Part shown: positions 1 through 8,927 of the stretch, piece after piece | Position numbering within the stretch: the stretch's first letter is position 1 | Layout: each line of letters starts with the position of its first letter | Assembly (NCBI GenBank): GCA_016788465.1 | Contig: JAEURV010000137.1 | Span: forward strand, 1-63,828 | Direction: 5' to 3' | Length of the DNA stretch: 63,828 nucleotides | Source: Nitrospira sp. | GTDB taxonomy: Bacteria > Nitrospirota > Nitrospiria > Nitrospirales > Nitrospiraceae | Translations under genes and position numbers: made by a program | Notes under the pieces: model-generated | What the model was told of the DNA's origin: nothing | The model's input: only the letters and a program-made list of their open reading frames with translations | Database searches by the model: none

Positions 1-2905
1 TGCCGTTCACGGCTGTCTCCACTGAGTACGGCAGGTTTTTCAGGAAGAGGATGACAAGGTCTCGATTGTCTTCCAAGTCATCGACCAACAAGATTCGAAG
101 CGGGCGAAGATTCGTCCCAGCTTGTGAAGGAGCCTGTTCCACATGGAGCGTAGCCAGAGCTGACTGTCCCCTGATCGTGTCTCGGGCCGTGACGAGTAAG
201 CCTGCTCGCGAAACCGGTTTGATGATCTGATGCGTGATGCCGAGGTCTTGAATGAGCGTGCGGTCGGAGGGCTCTGTATACGAGATGAGGAGCAGAACAG
301 GAAGATCCTTCCCGGTCGGCATGGTCCGCACCGTCTTCACCAGTTCGAGACCATCCATGTCAGGCATGCGACGATCCACAATCATGAGCTGCACCGGTTG
401 ATTGTCGGCCTGGGCGGTCAGGAGATGGGTCACTGCGAGCGGGCCTGAAGAGACGTCGCTGACCAGTGCACCGGCTTCCGACATGATTTCACGAATGACG
501 AGGCGTGTTGGCTGGTGATCGTCCACGATGAGAATGCGCTTCCCCTTCAGGGCAAGGAGATCCTGCTTCGTCGTCAGAGTCTCAAGCGACACAGTGGGTA
601 AGGGAACCGTGAAGACAAAGGTAGAACCGGTTCCAGGAGTACTCGTCACGGAGATGTCGCCGTCCATCAGCTCCACGAGCCGTTTACAGATGCTGAGGCC
701 GAGCCCCGTGCCGCCGTATTTTCGCGTCGTGGAGCTATCGGCTTGGGAAAAGCTGTCAAATATGGAACCGAGTTTCTCCGCTGGGATGCCGATACCGGTA
801 TCCGAGACGGAAAACTGGAACCGGCCGGACTCGGTCGGTTCCACCTGAACCAGGATCTGACCTGTTTCCGTGAATTTGATTGCGTTGCCTACCAGATTTA
901 CCAGTATCTGGCGAAGCCTTGTTGGATCGCCAGAGACCACCTCCGGGAGACCTGGGCAGACCCGTACGACGTAGTCAATCTGCTTGGCATGGGCGCGCAA
1001 GGCCATCATTTCGCCGACGTTCTCCATGAGATTGCGTAGGTCGATGGGGATCGTTTCCAGCTCCAAATGTCCCGATTCAATTTTTGAGAGATCGAGGATG
1101 TCGTTGATCAAATCCAGCAAGTGATCACTGGCTCGCCTGAGACGTTGTGTGTAGTCCTGTTGTTCGGGGGTGAGCGGTGTTTCGCCGAGCAGCTGTGCCA
1201 TGCCGACGATTGAGTTCATCGGCGTTCGGATTTCATGGCTCATGGAGGCCAGGAAGGCGCTCTTCGCTTCGGTGGCCTGCCGCACTTCTTCGTTCGCCAT
1301 TTCCAGCTCGAGGTTGATACATTCCATTTGGATGGTTGCTTGCTCAAGTTGGGTGGCGGCTGCTGCACGTTCGGTGATATCGCGCAGAATGCCGGTAAAG
1401 AGACGGCCGCCCTGCAAGTGAAGCTCGCTGACGGCCAATTCAAGGGGAAAGGTGGATCCGTTTTTCCGAAGACCGGTCACCTCGCGTCCGATTCCGATAA
1501 TTTTGCGCTGTCCGCTTGCGCGGTAGTTCTCGAGGTATCCATCGTGTTCAGACTGGTAAGGCTCAGGCATGAGAATCTTGACGTTTTGCCCGATGGCCTC
1601 AGCTGCTGTATAGCCGAACATGCGCTCGGCTGCCGCGTTGAACGATTCAATGATACCGCGCTCGTTGATTGTGACGATGCCGTCTACCGCATGGGTAACG
1701 ATTGCATGCAGGCGCGCCTCCTGTTCGTGCCGCGCGATCTCCGATTCTTTCTGCGCTGTTACGTCTGTCGCGAGCTTGATGACTTTATAAGGCTTCCCAC
1801 TGGTATTGACGATTGGTTTATAAGAGGCTTGGATCCAGATCCCCTTGCCGTGCTTGGTGACTCGATGGAAAGTGCCAGCCGCAAATTCGCCTCGACGGAG
1901 CTTCTCCCAAAATGCTGTAAAGTCATCACTCTCACCGTACGCCTGATCGCACAGTAGACGATGGTGCTGGCCCACAACCTCCCCCTTGTCATATCCAGTC
2001 AATGAGAGGAAGTGCTCGTTAGCGTCGAGGATCGTGCCGTCGAGGCTGAATTCGACGACGGCATAGGTCTTGTCGATTGCTTCCATCGCATGTTTGGACT
2101 CAATGACCTCTTCGATGCTGGCGGCAATCTTGTCGGCCATTTTGTTGAAACTCTTTGCCAGCAGTCCAATGTCGTCCTGGGTATCAATACTAGACCGGGT
2201 GCCAAGATTCCCGTCTCCAATCGATTCAGCAGCCTGCAGAATATTCGTGAGTCCTTTTGAAATGCTGCGGGAAATGCTCCAACCAAGTAGAAGACCACAT
2301 CCTAATCCTCCAAGCATGAGTCCGAGCGCGATATGAGTGAGCTGTGCAGCCAACTTCGTACTGGCCTTGTACTGTTCCAGAGCGTGATCTTTCTTAATTT
2401 CGATGAGTTGTTGGATGCTGTTTGTCAGTGTGACAAGCTCCTGTGCCCCCTGCTCGCGCTGGAGTTCGGCCGAAGCATCTTTGCTATAGAGCCGACTCAG
2501 GTGGAGAATCTTTTTCCGGGTGTTATGGAACGTCTTCAATTGTCCGGCCAGTTTGGCAGAAACTTCTCGCTCCACGTCAGATAGCGAGTCGTTCTCGTAT
2601 GTGGCAACCAATCTTTGGAGTGTCTCATCGATTTGTGCAATGACTTCTTCCTGTTTGTCCATCGCGGCGGTTCCATAGGTCAGAATGTGCCAAGCGACGG
2701 CAGTGTGCATTTTAAGCGATTGTGTACGGAGGTCATACAGCCGATCATAAGAAAGCAGATGGTCTTGATAGAGGGTTTCGGCACGATTGTGGATCTGGTT
2801 GATACTTCGGATGGCAATGATACCCATCGCCACCAACAGGAGTTGCATGAGGGAAAAGGCGATGATCAGTTTTGTAAAGGTCGATTGATCTCTAAAACGC
2901 TTCAT
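1..2905 (-). CDS. Hybrid sensor histidine kinase/response regulator, C-terminus cut by window edge
   Basis: A membrane-bound hybrid kinase, 968 residues visible and no stop before position 1. In order: a first membrane helix (about 10-32), a helical sensor segment, a second membrane helix (about 190-212), HAMP (about 213-263), two PAS domains (about 268-390 and 395-510), HisKA with the phospho-acceptor motif SHEIRTPMN (His about 557), an HATPase domain (NLVGNAIKFTETG, DTGIGIP, GGTGLGLSI), a first receiver (IVDDHQPTR, Asp about 843 in IVDRRMPDMDG) and a second receiver that begins LRILLVDDLEDNR (about 934) and is cut. The ATG at 2905-2903 overlaps the TGA of the upstream kinase (ATGA), so the two are probably translationally coupled. 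It likely passes phosphate through its own receivers. The signal is unknown. Confidence 0.9.
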   Translation of the reverse strand, partial: MKRFRDQSTFTKLIIAFSLMQLLLVAMGIIAIRSINQIHNRAETLYQDHLLSYDRLYDLRTQSLKMHTAVAWHILTYGTAAMDKQEEVIAQIDETLQRLVATYENDSLSDVEREVSAKLAGQLKTFHNTRKKILHLSRLYSKDASAELQREQGAQELVTLTNSIQQLIEIKKDHALEQYKASTKLAAQLTHIALGLMLGGLGCGLLLGWSISRSISKGLTNILQAAESIGDGNLGTRSSIDTQDDIGLLAKSFNKMADKIAASIEEVIESKHAMEAIDKTYAVVEFSLDGTILDANEHFLSLTGYDKGEVVGQHHRLLCDQAYGESDDFTAFWEKLRRGEFAAGTFHRVTKHGKGIWIQASYKPIVNTSGKPYKVIKLATDVTAQKESEIARHEQEARLHAIVTHAVDGIVTINERGIIESFNAAAERMFGYTAAEAIGQNVKILMPEPYQSEHDGYLENYRASGQRKIIGIGREVTGLRKNGSTFPLELAVSELHLQGGRLFTGILRDITERAAAATQLEQATIQMECINLELEMANEEVRQATEAKSAFLASMSHEIRTPMNSIVGMAQLLGETPLTPEQQDYTQRLRRASDHLLDLINDILDLSKIESGHLELETIPIDLRNLMENVGEMMALRAHAKQIDYVVRVCPGLPEVVSGDPTRLRQILVNLVGNAIKFTETGQILVQVEPTESGRFQFSVSDTGIGIPAEKLGSIFDSFSQADSSTTRKYGGTGLGLSICKRLVELMDGDISVTSTPGTGSTFVFTVPLPTVSLETLTTKQDLLALKGKRILIVDDHQPTRLVIREIMSEAGALVSDVSSGPLAVTHLLTAQADNQPVQLMIVDRRMPDMDGLELVKTVRTMPTGKDLPVLLLISYTEPSDRTLIQDLGITHQIIKPVSRAGLLVTARDTIRGQSALATLHVEQAPSQAGTNLRPLRILLVDDLEDNRDLVILFLKNLPYSVETAVNG

Positions 2906-5900
2906 AGTTGTTCCGATCTCAGAAATCCGTCTGTCAATGACGCGGACGGGTCGAAATCTCCAGTGAGATTCGAGACTGGGTGAGCCGTCTGTGGCATGAC
3001 ATAATCCTGGATTGCTTGAATGAGAGCCTGTTTTCTAATTGGCTTGGTGAGATGTGCCGTGCAGCCGGCATCCAGGCTTTTCTTCGCCTCTTCCTTGAGC
3101 GCATGGGCGGTCAGCGCAAGAATTGGGGTGGGTGTATGGTGGTGCGCCCGTTCCCACTGACGAATCGTGCTCGTAGCCTGAAGTCCGTCCATGATTGGCA
3201 TTTGCATATCCATGAGCACAAGGTCGTATCTGCCTGTCTGAAACTTCTCGACGGCGATCTGGCCATTTTCTGCCGTCTCGATAACATGGACGCTGTTTTT
3301 GAGGTAGTGCGCCACAATCGCGCGATTATCTTCGAGATCGTCGACGACCAAAATTCTGAGCGGTGGTGCTGAGGGTCTAGTAGGTGGCTCGGTTTCTCGT
3401 TGAACGTGACCATTTGATCGCGAAGTTACTGTCTCGTTGGCGTTTGGCAAACGGAGAGTGAATTCAAACGTCGAGCCCACTCCCGGCGTGCTGGTCACTG
3501 CGAGATGGCCGTTCATCATGTTGACGAGGTGTTGGGAGATGGACAGCCCAAGGCCTGTGCCGCCGAACTTCCGCGTCGTGGTCGTATCCCCCTGCGTGAA
3601 GCTGTCAAAGATGAATGGGAGCTTGTCCGATGGAATGCCGATGCCGGTGTCCGAGACCGCAAATCGCATGCGGTCATCAGCGATCACCTCGACCGTCACC
3701 ACGACCTGTCCCTGCTCCGTGAACTTGATGGCATTCCCAACAAGATTCATCAGCACTTGTCGCAGGCGTGTCGGATCGCCGATGACGGTGGAAGGGACAT
3801 CGGGCTGTACGTGCATATCCAGCGTGAGCTGCTTGCTCTCGGCACTCACTGCCAGCAGATCGCGTACTGTAGCCATCAGCTCACGGGGGTTGAAGGGGAT
3901 CTGTTCCAACTGCAACTCGCCGGCTTCGATCTTCGAAAGGTCCAGGATGGCGTTGAGTAAGTCCATGAGATGGTCGGCGGCTCGGCTGAAGCGTTGGATA
4001 TAGTCTATCTGCTCCGGACTGAGGGAGGTCTCACGGAGCAACTCGGCCATCCCGATGATGGCGTTCAACGGTGTGCGGATCTCATGGCTCATGGAGGCCA
4101 GGAAGATGCTCTTGGCTTCGGTGGCTGCCAGGGCCTGTGTATGCGCGACGCTGAGGGCCTGGTTCTGTTGCTCCATGGTTTGTGCCGCCTGTTCCAGCTC
4201 TCTGGCAATCGCGTTGCGCTCCGTGATATCGACATGGGTACCGACCATGCGCAAGGGTTCCCCGTTCGGCGTTCGAACGATCATGGCTCGGGACAAGATG
4301 TCGACCCAATGGCCGTCCTTGTGGCGCATCTGGAATTCGGTCTTAAACCCATTGCTCTTTCCGCAGAGACAGTCATGGATGAGGGCCATGGTCCAGACCC
4401 GGTCGTCTTCGTCCACCAGTCGCTCCCAGGTGGAAAAACTATTCTCAAGTTCGTGGTCCGCGTACCCGAGCATTGCTTTCCATTGCGGCGAGAAGTACGT
4501 GACCTGAGTCTGGATGTTCCAATCCCACAGACCGTCCGAGGCGGCCTGCATGGCTAAGGCAAAGCGCTCCTCCGACCTGCGTAACCGCGTTTCTGTGGCA
4601 CGCTGCTCAGAGATATCTTCGTATATTCCAAGTACACCAATGACCTGGTTGGTTTGGTCTTTAAGCGGAACCTTCGACGTCCGTAACCAGGCGGTGTGGC
4701 CAGACGAAGTGGTTTGTGGCTCTTCAAAAGCGATCCGCGATCTCTCAGATGCGATGATTTTCGCGTCGTCAGATCGATATTGCTCAGCCTCATTTGACCA
4801 AACGAGGTCATAGTCGGTCTTGCCCAACAGCTCGCTGGGATCGCTCTTTCCTGCATCCCGTGCGAAGGCGGCGTTACAGCCAAGGTACCGTGATAACCGA
4901 TCTTTCCAGAACACGCGCACGGGGACAGTGTTGAGAACGGTTTGCAAGAGATCGCTTTTCAAGGCCAGCTGTTGGGTGCGCTCGTCGACTTGAGTCCGTA
5001 TCTGGTTCGTGGTGCCGGTGATCAGCAGCAACACGGCGCCCAGGAGGCCATCACTCAAGAGGCCTACGAGCAGCAGGCTCCAGCGTTGCCAGCTGGGAGA
5101 TGAGGCGAGGAGTGCTGTGGATGGACTGATGAATAGCCGATAATGCCTTCCCCCGAATTGCAGGTTGCGTGTGAATACCGGCGGTCGAGTCGACGATGGG
5201 AGCGTCCCGTAGATGATCGTACCCCGCTCGGTGTCCTGAAGGCTGACCGACATCTTGTCCCTCGCAGGGAGTAACATCCCAATGAATTCCTCTGTGCGTA
5301 GAACGGTCAGGACGAAGCCCGGGGCATTGGCGCCGGTTTGAATCCGTCGGATCAAGAGAATTCCTTGTTGTGTCTCTTGCTCCTGGACCAGCGTCACAGG
5401 CTCGGTGGCAATGGAGCCCTTGACCTCTCGCGCCCGTAGGATTGCCGCATGGCGGGCAGGGTTCGAGCTCAGGTCAAAGCCAAGGGCTTTCCGGTTGCCG
5501 TGGAGCGGCTCGATATAGGTGACAGGGTAATAGATGGGACGGTCCTGCGCGGGTACCATGGCACCTGCCTCATTACGCTGGGTGATCACGAACTCCGGAA
5601 CCGACTGTTTCTGGGCCGATTCGAATCTTGTGCGTCGGTCTGATGGAATCTCCGGCACCCACTCGATTGCCTGCAGCATGGGAAAACGACTCAAAGTGGG
5701 CTGCGCAAGGGCTCCAAAGGCTTCACGATTGACTAGTTCGCGTTGAGACATGGATAAGGCTACATCCAGTTGCTGAAGGGTGAACTCCTGTTCGTTAAAA
5801 TGATCCTGAATCGTCTTCGCTAGGCGGTCGGCTTGGAAGTGAAAGCTCTGCGCCATCTTCTCCGATTCGATCTGCGTGTATCCGACATAGGCCAGTATGA

Positions 5901-6699
5901 TCAGTACGAGGATCGCAGACAGAATGGACGCGACTACGACACGGCGTTCCTTCCACCGCGAGTCGGGAGTGCCGAAGAGCGCCAGCATGATCGGAAAGAC
6001 CGACACCATGCCCAATGTGTCGCCGAGTCCCCATGTCATCCATTCTGTGAGAGTTTGGTCGGACGGAACGACGCTCAGCATACCTAGGCTGGCCATGGAC
6101 AGTGATGCGCCGACGAGGCAGATGAACGGAGCGGCTAAGAGATATCCGCCGATGTGCTCGATGGTCTCAAGACCCGTTTGAGGTCCGATAGTTCGATGTA
6201 ACACAGCTCGCCCGATCCATGCCTGTAGGGCAGAGGCCAAGGCGATACAGAAGGGAGCCATAGCGGATGAAATCTGTAGGGGAGCGGTCGAGACCGAGAA
6301 GTTGAGTGTGAATGAGCCCAGCACGATCCACGGAAGCGTCGGGGATCCCCAGAGATAAGTCGCGGCGATGGCCAGGCCGGCAGGTGGAAAGATGCCTGAG
6401 GCGTACCCCGGCTGGATGGCCAGCATGAGCCCGAGTTTGCCCAGGACGATATAGGTTGCGGCCAGTACCACACCGGAGCTGATACCGAATGATGGTGTCG
6501 CCTGTTCGTTCATGGGGGGATCGTTTGGTCGATCCGCAACTCCGGCCAGCGGGGCTTGTACTCCGGGCTCATAGGCCAGACATTCTCGCGACACACAATA
6601 GGGATCGGGAAGGCCCGGCATAACGCAGATTCCAAGGGTTTGGGTTCTCACTGCGATGTGAACAAGAATTTCTCCTCTTGTCGGAGGATTTTCGGCCAT
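2902..6699 (-). CDS. MASE1-CHASE-PAS hybrid sensor histidine kinase/response regulator
   Basis: A 1265-residue hybrid kinase. The N-terminal third is a MASE1-type set of membrane helices (about 70-330), followed by a CHASE-like periplasmic sensor (about 340-540), a last membrane helix (about 555-575), two PAS/PAC domains, HisKA with SHEIRTPLN (His about 872), HATPase (NLVGNAIKFTEQG, DTGIGIP, GGTGLGLSIS) and one C-terminal receiver (VVDDLEDNR, Asp about 1164 in LMDMQMPIMDG, Lys in LTKPI). The start is uncertain. The first 62 residues do not look like MASE1, and an in-frame ATG at 6513 (MNEQATPS) directly before the first membrane helix may be the real start; neither site has a strong Shine-Dalgarno. 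Its stop overlaps the next kinase start by ATGA. Kinase and receiver are closely related in sequence to those of its neighbour, which suggests duplication with exchange of the sensor part. Confidence 0.9.
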   Translation of the reverse strand: MAENPPTRGEILVHIAVRTQTLGICVMPGLPDPYCVSRECLAYEPGVQAPLAGVADRPNDPPMNEQATPSFGISSGVVLAATYIVLGKLGLMLAIQPGYASGIFPPAGLAIAATYLWGSPTLPWIVLGSFTLNFSVSTAPLQISSAMAPFCIALASALQAWIGRAVLHRTIGPQTGLETIEHIGGYLLAAPFICLVGASLSMASLGMLSVVPSDQTLTEWMTWGLGDTLGMVSVFPIMLALFGTPDSRWKERRVVVASILSAILVLIILAYVGYTQIESEKMAQSFHFQADRLAKTIQDHFNEQEFTLQQLDVALSMSQRELVNREAFGALAQPTLSRFPMLQAIEWVPEIPSDRRTRFESAQKQSVPEFVITQRNEAGAMVPAQDRPIYYPVTYIEPLHGNRKALGFDLSSNPARHAAILRAREVKGSIATEPVTLVQEQETQQGILLIRRIQTGANAPGFVLTVLRTEEFIGMLLPARDKMSVSLQDTERGTIIYGTLPSSTRPPVFTRNLQFGGRHYRLFISPSTALLASSPSWQRWSLLLVGLLSDGLLGAVLLLITGTTNQIRTQVDERTQQLALKSDLLQTVLNTVPVRVFWKDRLSRYLGCNAAFARDAGKSDPSELLGKTDYDLVWSNEAEQYRSDDAKIIASERSRIAFEEPQTTSSGHTAWLRTSKVPLKDQTNQVIGVLGIYEDISEQRATETRLRRSEERFALAMQAASDGLWDWNIQTQVTYFSPQWKAMLGYADHELENSFSTWERLVDEDDRVWTMALIHDCLCGKSNGFKTEFQMRHKDGHWVDILSRAMIVRTPNGEPLRMVGTHVDITERNAIARELEQAAQTMEQQNQALSVAHTQALAATEAKSIFLASMSHEIRTPLNAIIGMAELLRETSLSPEQIDYIQRFSRAADHLMDLLNAILDLSKIEAGELQLEQIPFNPRELMATVRDLLAVSAESKQLTLDMHVQPDVPSTVIGDPTRLRQVLMNLVGNAIKFTEQGQVVVTVEVIADDRMRFAVSDTGIGIPSDKLPFIFDSFTQGDTTTTRKFGGTGLGLSISQHLVNMMNGHLAVTSTPGVGSTFEFTLRLPNANETVTSRSNGHVQRETEPPTRPSAPPLRILVVDDLEDNRAIVAHYLKNSVHVIETAENGQIAVEKFQTGRYDLVLMDMQMPIMDGLQATSTIRQWERAHHHTPTPILALTAHALKEEAKKSLDAGCTAHLTKPIRKQALIQAIQDYVMPQTAHPVSNLTGDFDPSASLTDGFLRSEQL

Positions 6700-6793
6700 T
6701 CTTGAGTCGATGCGGGGCCTAACATCGCGAAATTGCTCCAGTCAGCTCCGGTCAGCTCCAGTCAAGCATCCTGTCAAGAATCGATAGCAACCG

Positions 6794-6801
6794 ACCGATA
6801 A
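6794..6801 (+). promoter_or_regulatory. Possible sigma-28 (FliA-type) -10 box upstream of cheR
   Basis: ACCGATAA matches seven of eight bases of the flagellar sigma-28 -10 box GCCGATAA. A weak TCAAGAAT lies 12 bases upstream (6774-6781) where the -35 box TAAAGTTT would be. Chemotaxis genes often use this sigma factor, but the -35 match is poor, so this is only a candidate. Confidence 0.2.
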
Positions 6802-6863
6802 AGCCAAGACTTTACAGTAGTGGGTAGGAACTTGGCGCGTCGCATTCACCCAGTGGAGTAACT

Positions 6864-7682
6864 ATGGATTATGGGATTACCTCCGACGAGTTTCTCCGTT
6901 TCCGTAAGTTGATTTATGACGAAAGCGGAATCTCACTCGGCGATCAAAAGCAAACACTGTTGGCGTCTCGGCTATCCAAACGATTGCGCGATCTCGGGCT
7001 GACAACCTTCACGGAATATTATGAGCAGGTCACGGGGGATACGACCAAGGAAGAGTTCACCCGGATGTTGGACCTGATCTCGACCAACAAGACCGACTTT
7101 TTCAGAGAACCCAAGCACTTCGACTACCTGCGTGAGCGGATTCTTCCTGAGTTGGAGAAGGAGAAACGCATTCGTATTTGGTCTTCTGCTTGCTCGACCG
7201 GCGAAGAACCCTACACGATTGCCATGACGCTCTACGAAGGTGTCTCTGATCCTCAACGGTGGGACTTCAAAATTCTAGCGTCCGATCTGTCGACCCGCGT
7301 ATTGGCGAAGGCGGCGTCGGGTCTGTATGAGGCAGAGCGAGTGCGGGATATGTCGCCGGAGCTTGTGAAACGGCATTTCCTGCGTGGGCGCGGCGAGAGT
7401 GAGGGACTGTTGAAGATCAAGCCGCACCTGGCATCGATGATCCAGTTCCGACGATTGAATCTCATGGATGATCGATTTCCGATTAAGAGCCCGTTGGACC
7501 TCATTTTCTGCCGGAATGTCATGATCTATTTCGATCGCCCCACTCAGGAGCAGCTTGTCAACAAGTTCTATCGATATCTGAAGCCGGGGGGGCATCTGTT
7601 CATCGGGCATTCCGAGAGCCTGCAGTGGGTCGAGCATCCCTTCAAGGTGATGGGCCCCACCATCTATCGGAAGGAGAAGTGA
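6864..7682 (+). CDS. cheR: CheR, chemoreceptor glutamate O-methyltransferase
   Basis: Transfers methyl groups from S-adenosylmethionine to glutamates of chemoreceptors in the cytoplasm, setting adaptation. The 272-residue length is normal for the family. The N-terminal helical CheR_N domain covers about 8-60, the family motif NKTDFFRE is at 75-82, the SAM-binding SACSTGEEPYTIA is at 108-120, and LDLIFCRNVMIYF is at 211-223. A GGAG five bases before the ATG supports the start. It is first in a plus-strand run with cheD and cheB, so the whole receptor modification set is local, but cheA, cheW, cheY and receptors are not in the window. It has no CheY-like or TPR fusion. Confidence 0.96.
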   Translation: MDYGITSDEFLRFRKLIYDESGISLGDQKQTLLASRLSKRLRDLGLTTFTEYYEQVTGDTTKEEFTRMLDLISTNKTDFFREPKHFDYLRERILPELEKEKRIRIWSSACSTGEEPYTIAMTLYEGVSDPQRWDFKILASDLSTRVLAKAASGLYEAERVRDMSPELVKRHFLRGRGESEGLLKIKPHLASMIQFRRLNLMDDRFPIKSPLDLIFCRNVMIYFDRPTQEQLVNKFYRYLKPGGHLFIGHSESLQWVEHPFKVMGPTIYRKEK

Positions 7683-7690
7683 CGCGTCAT

Positions 7691-7769
7691 GTTTCACCTT
7701 TCAGGTTTCAAGTTTCAGGTTTCACGTTTCAAGTTTTCCGACAACGTGAAACTTTAAACCTGAAACTCG
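7691..7769. repeat. GTTTCA-type inverted-repeat element, copy A
   Basis: A fold-back built from short units such as GTTTCAAGTTTCAGG on the left and GAAACTTTAAACCTGAAAC on the right. The centre GTTTTCCGACAAC (7733-7745) is nearly palindromic. It fills the gap between cheR and the four-helix-bundle gene. The arms could form a long imperfect hairpin in RNA. Copies B to F lie at 8190, 8840, 10108, 13106 and 16249. Confidence 0.8.
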
Positions 7770-7790
7770 ATACATGATGGACCTACTGCG

Positions 7791-8183
7791 ATGTCGACGT
7801 TCCAGAGGTTTGAGGATATCGAGGCGTGGCGGCAGGCTAGAGTTCTATGTGCGGAGATCTATCGAGTCTCAGGTAGAGAAGCTTTCGCAAATGATTTCGC
7901 ACTTCGGGATCAGATTCGAAGGTCAAGCGCATCAATCATGTCGAATATTGCCGAGGGATTTGAGCGCAGCGGCACCGTTGAATTTATGCAATTTCTGGCA
8001 ATCGCGAAGGGGTCGGCCGGTGAAGTGCGAAGCCAGCTCTATATCGCTCTTGATCAAGGGTATGTTGAACAAGAAAACTGCGTCCGGCTTGTCGGGTTAG
8101 CCTTTGATACGGCAAAAATGATTGCAGGGCTTATGAAGTATTTGCGCAAGTCAGGAGTGAAGGGCACAAAGTACAAACCTTAG
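7791..8183 (+). CDS. Four-helix bundle protein (23S rRNA intervening-sequence family)
   Basis: A 130-residue protein of the small four-helix-bundle family first known from intervening sequences in 23S rRNA genes and related to the Avd accessory proteins of retroelements. Family marks are FEDIEAWRQAR near the N-terminus, LRDQIRRSSASIMSNIAEGF at about 43-62 and the pattern EFMQFLAIAKGSAGEVRSQL at about 68-87. The biochemical role of stand-alone copies is not established. Here it sits between cheR and cheD in the same direction, with a GTTTCA-type repeat on each side (7691-7769 and 8190-8232). That placement suggests it arrived as a small cargo unit and is not a chemotaxis component. The Shine-Dalgarno is weak. 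Confidence 0.85.
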   Translation: MSTFQRFEDIEAWRQARVLCAEIYRVSGREAFANDFALRDQIRRSSASIMSNIAEGFERSGTVEFMQFLAIAKGSAGEVRSQLYIALDQGYVEQENCVRLVGLAFDTAKMIAGLMKYLRKSGVKGTKYKP

Positions 8184-8189
8184 TCATCC

Positions 8190-8232
8190 GAGGGATTCAA
8201 ACCTGGAACTTGAAACATGAATCTTGAAACTG
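8190..8232. repeat. GTTTCA-type repeat, copy B, running into the cheD start
   Basis: Units of GGAACTTGAAAC and ATCTTGAAACTGG close to the right arms of copies A and C. Only one arm orientation is present. The repeat covers the ribosome-binding region of cheD and, if the ATG at 8217 is used, its first six codons. Confidence 0.65.
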
Positions 8233-8831
8233 GACATCAACAATTCGCGCATATCCGGCGGATGCGGGATAGCCGGTTTCCCCATGAGATTGCGGCGATT
8301 TTGCCTGGTGAGTTCTTCGTCAGCGCGACTCCCATGATCGTCTATACCGTGCTCGGGTCCTGTATCTCCGCCTGTATCCGTGACCCTCTCACGGGGGTGG
8401 GCGGTATGAATCACTTTATGTTGCCGAAGCCAAAAGATGGAGGAAACGACTCGTGGGGTGAATCGACTCGCTATGGTTCCTATGCGATGGAATCATTGAT
8501 CAATGAAATCTTGAAGTTGGGTGGTATGAAGAGCCGGCTGGAAGTGAAGTTGTTTGGGGCTGGGAAAATCTACGAAGGCAACATTGACGTCGGGGCTCGC
8601 AACGCCGAATGGGTGCTCAACTTTCTCAAGACGGAGGGACTCACGGCGGTGAAAACGGATTTGGGAGACGTCTGCCCGCGCAAGGTCTATTATTTTACGG
8701 ACTCCGGTCGTGTGCTCCTGAAGAAGATCGAGCGGTTAAAGAATAAGACCATTCTTGAGCGTGAGAACGAGTACGCCACCAAGATCCAAACGGTCGAGAA
8801 GCCGGTGGAGGAAGACGTGACGCTCTTCTGA
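8217..8831 (+). CDS. cheD: CheD, chemoreceptor glutamine deamidase
   Basis: Deamidates selected receptor glutamines to glutamate so that CheR can methylate them. It works in the cytoplasm and in some bacteria binds CheC. 204 residues. The catalytic region reads YTVLGSCISACIRDP, with nucleophile Cys49, nearby Thr44 and general base His66 in GGMNHFMLP, in the family spacing. The C-terminal third (YYFTDSGRVLLKKIERLKNK and after) is a charged tail seen in longer CheD proteins. The start is uncertain: the ATG at 8217 lies inside repeat copy B, so MNLETG is repeat-encoded, and an in-frame ATG at 8262 would give a protein starting just before the conserved FPHEIAAILPGEFF. No cheC is nearby. Confidence 0.94.
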   Translation: MNLETGHQQFAHIRRMRDSRFPHEIAAILPGEFFVSATPMIVYTVLGSCISACIRDPLTGVGGMNHFMLPKPKDGGNDSWGESTRYGSYAMESLINEILKLGGMKSRLEVKLFGAGKIYEGNIDVGARNAEWVLNFLKTEGLTAVKTDLGDVCPRKVYYFTDSGRVLLKKIERLKNKTILERENEYATKIQTVEKPVEEDVTLF

Positions 8832-8839
8832 ATGGGAGA

Positions 8840-8916
8840 GTTCCAAGTTTCAGGTGTCATGTTTCATGTTGTCCGACAACCAGAAACTTGAAACGAGAAA
8901 CCTGAAACTCCAAACG
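8840..8916. repeat. GTTTCA-type inverted-repeat element, copy C
   Basis: Left arm TTCCAAGTTTCAGG and GTTTCATG, right arm CAGAAACTTGAAAC and GAAACCTGAAACTCC. The centre GTTGTCCGACAAC (8868-8880) is a perfect palindrome around one C. It fills the cheD-cheB gap and is the best-preserved copy. Its core is almost the same as that of copy A, so the copies share descent and are not chance low-complexity sequence. Confidence 0.8.
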
Positions 8917-8927
8917 TAGGGGTGTTC

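Noticed and set aside
3437-4557. Long plus-strand open frames opposite the hybrid kinase
   Set aside because: Their residues mirror kinase codons and have no family pattern; they are shadows of the minus-strand gene.
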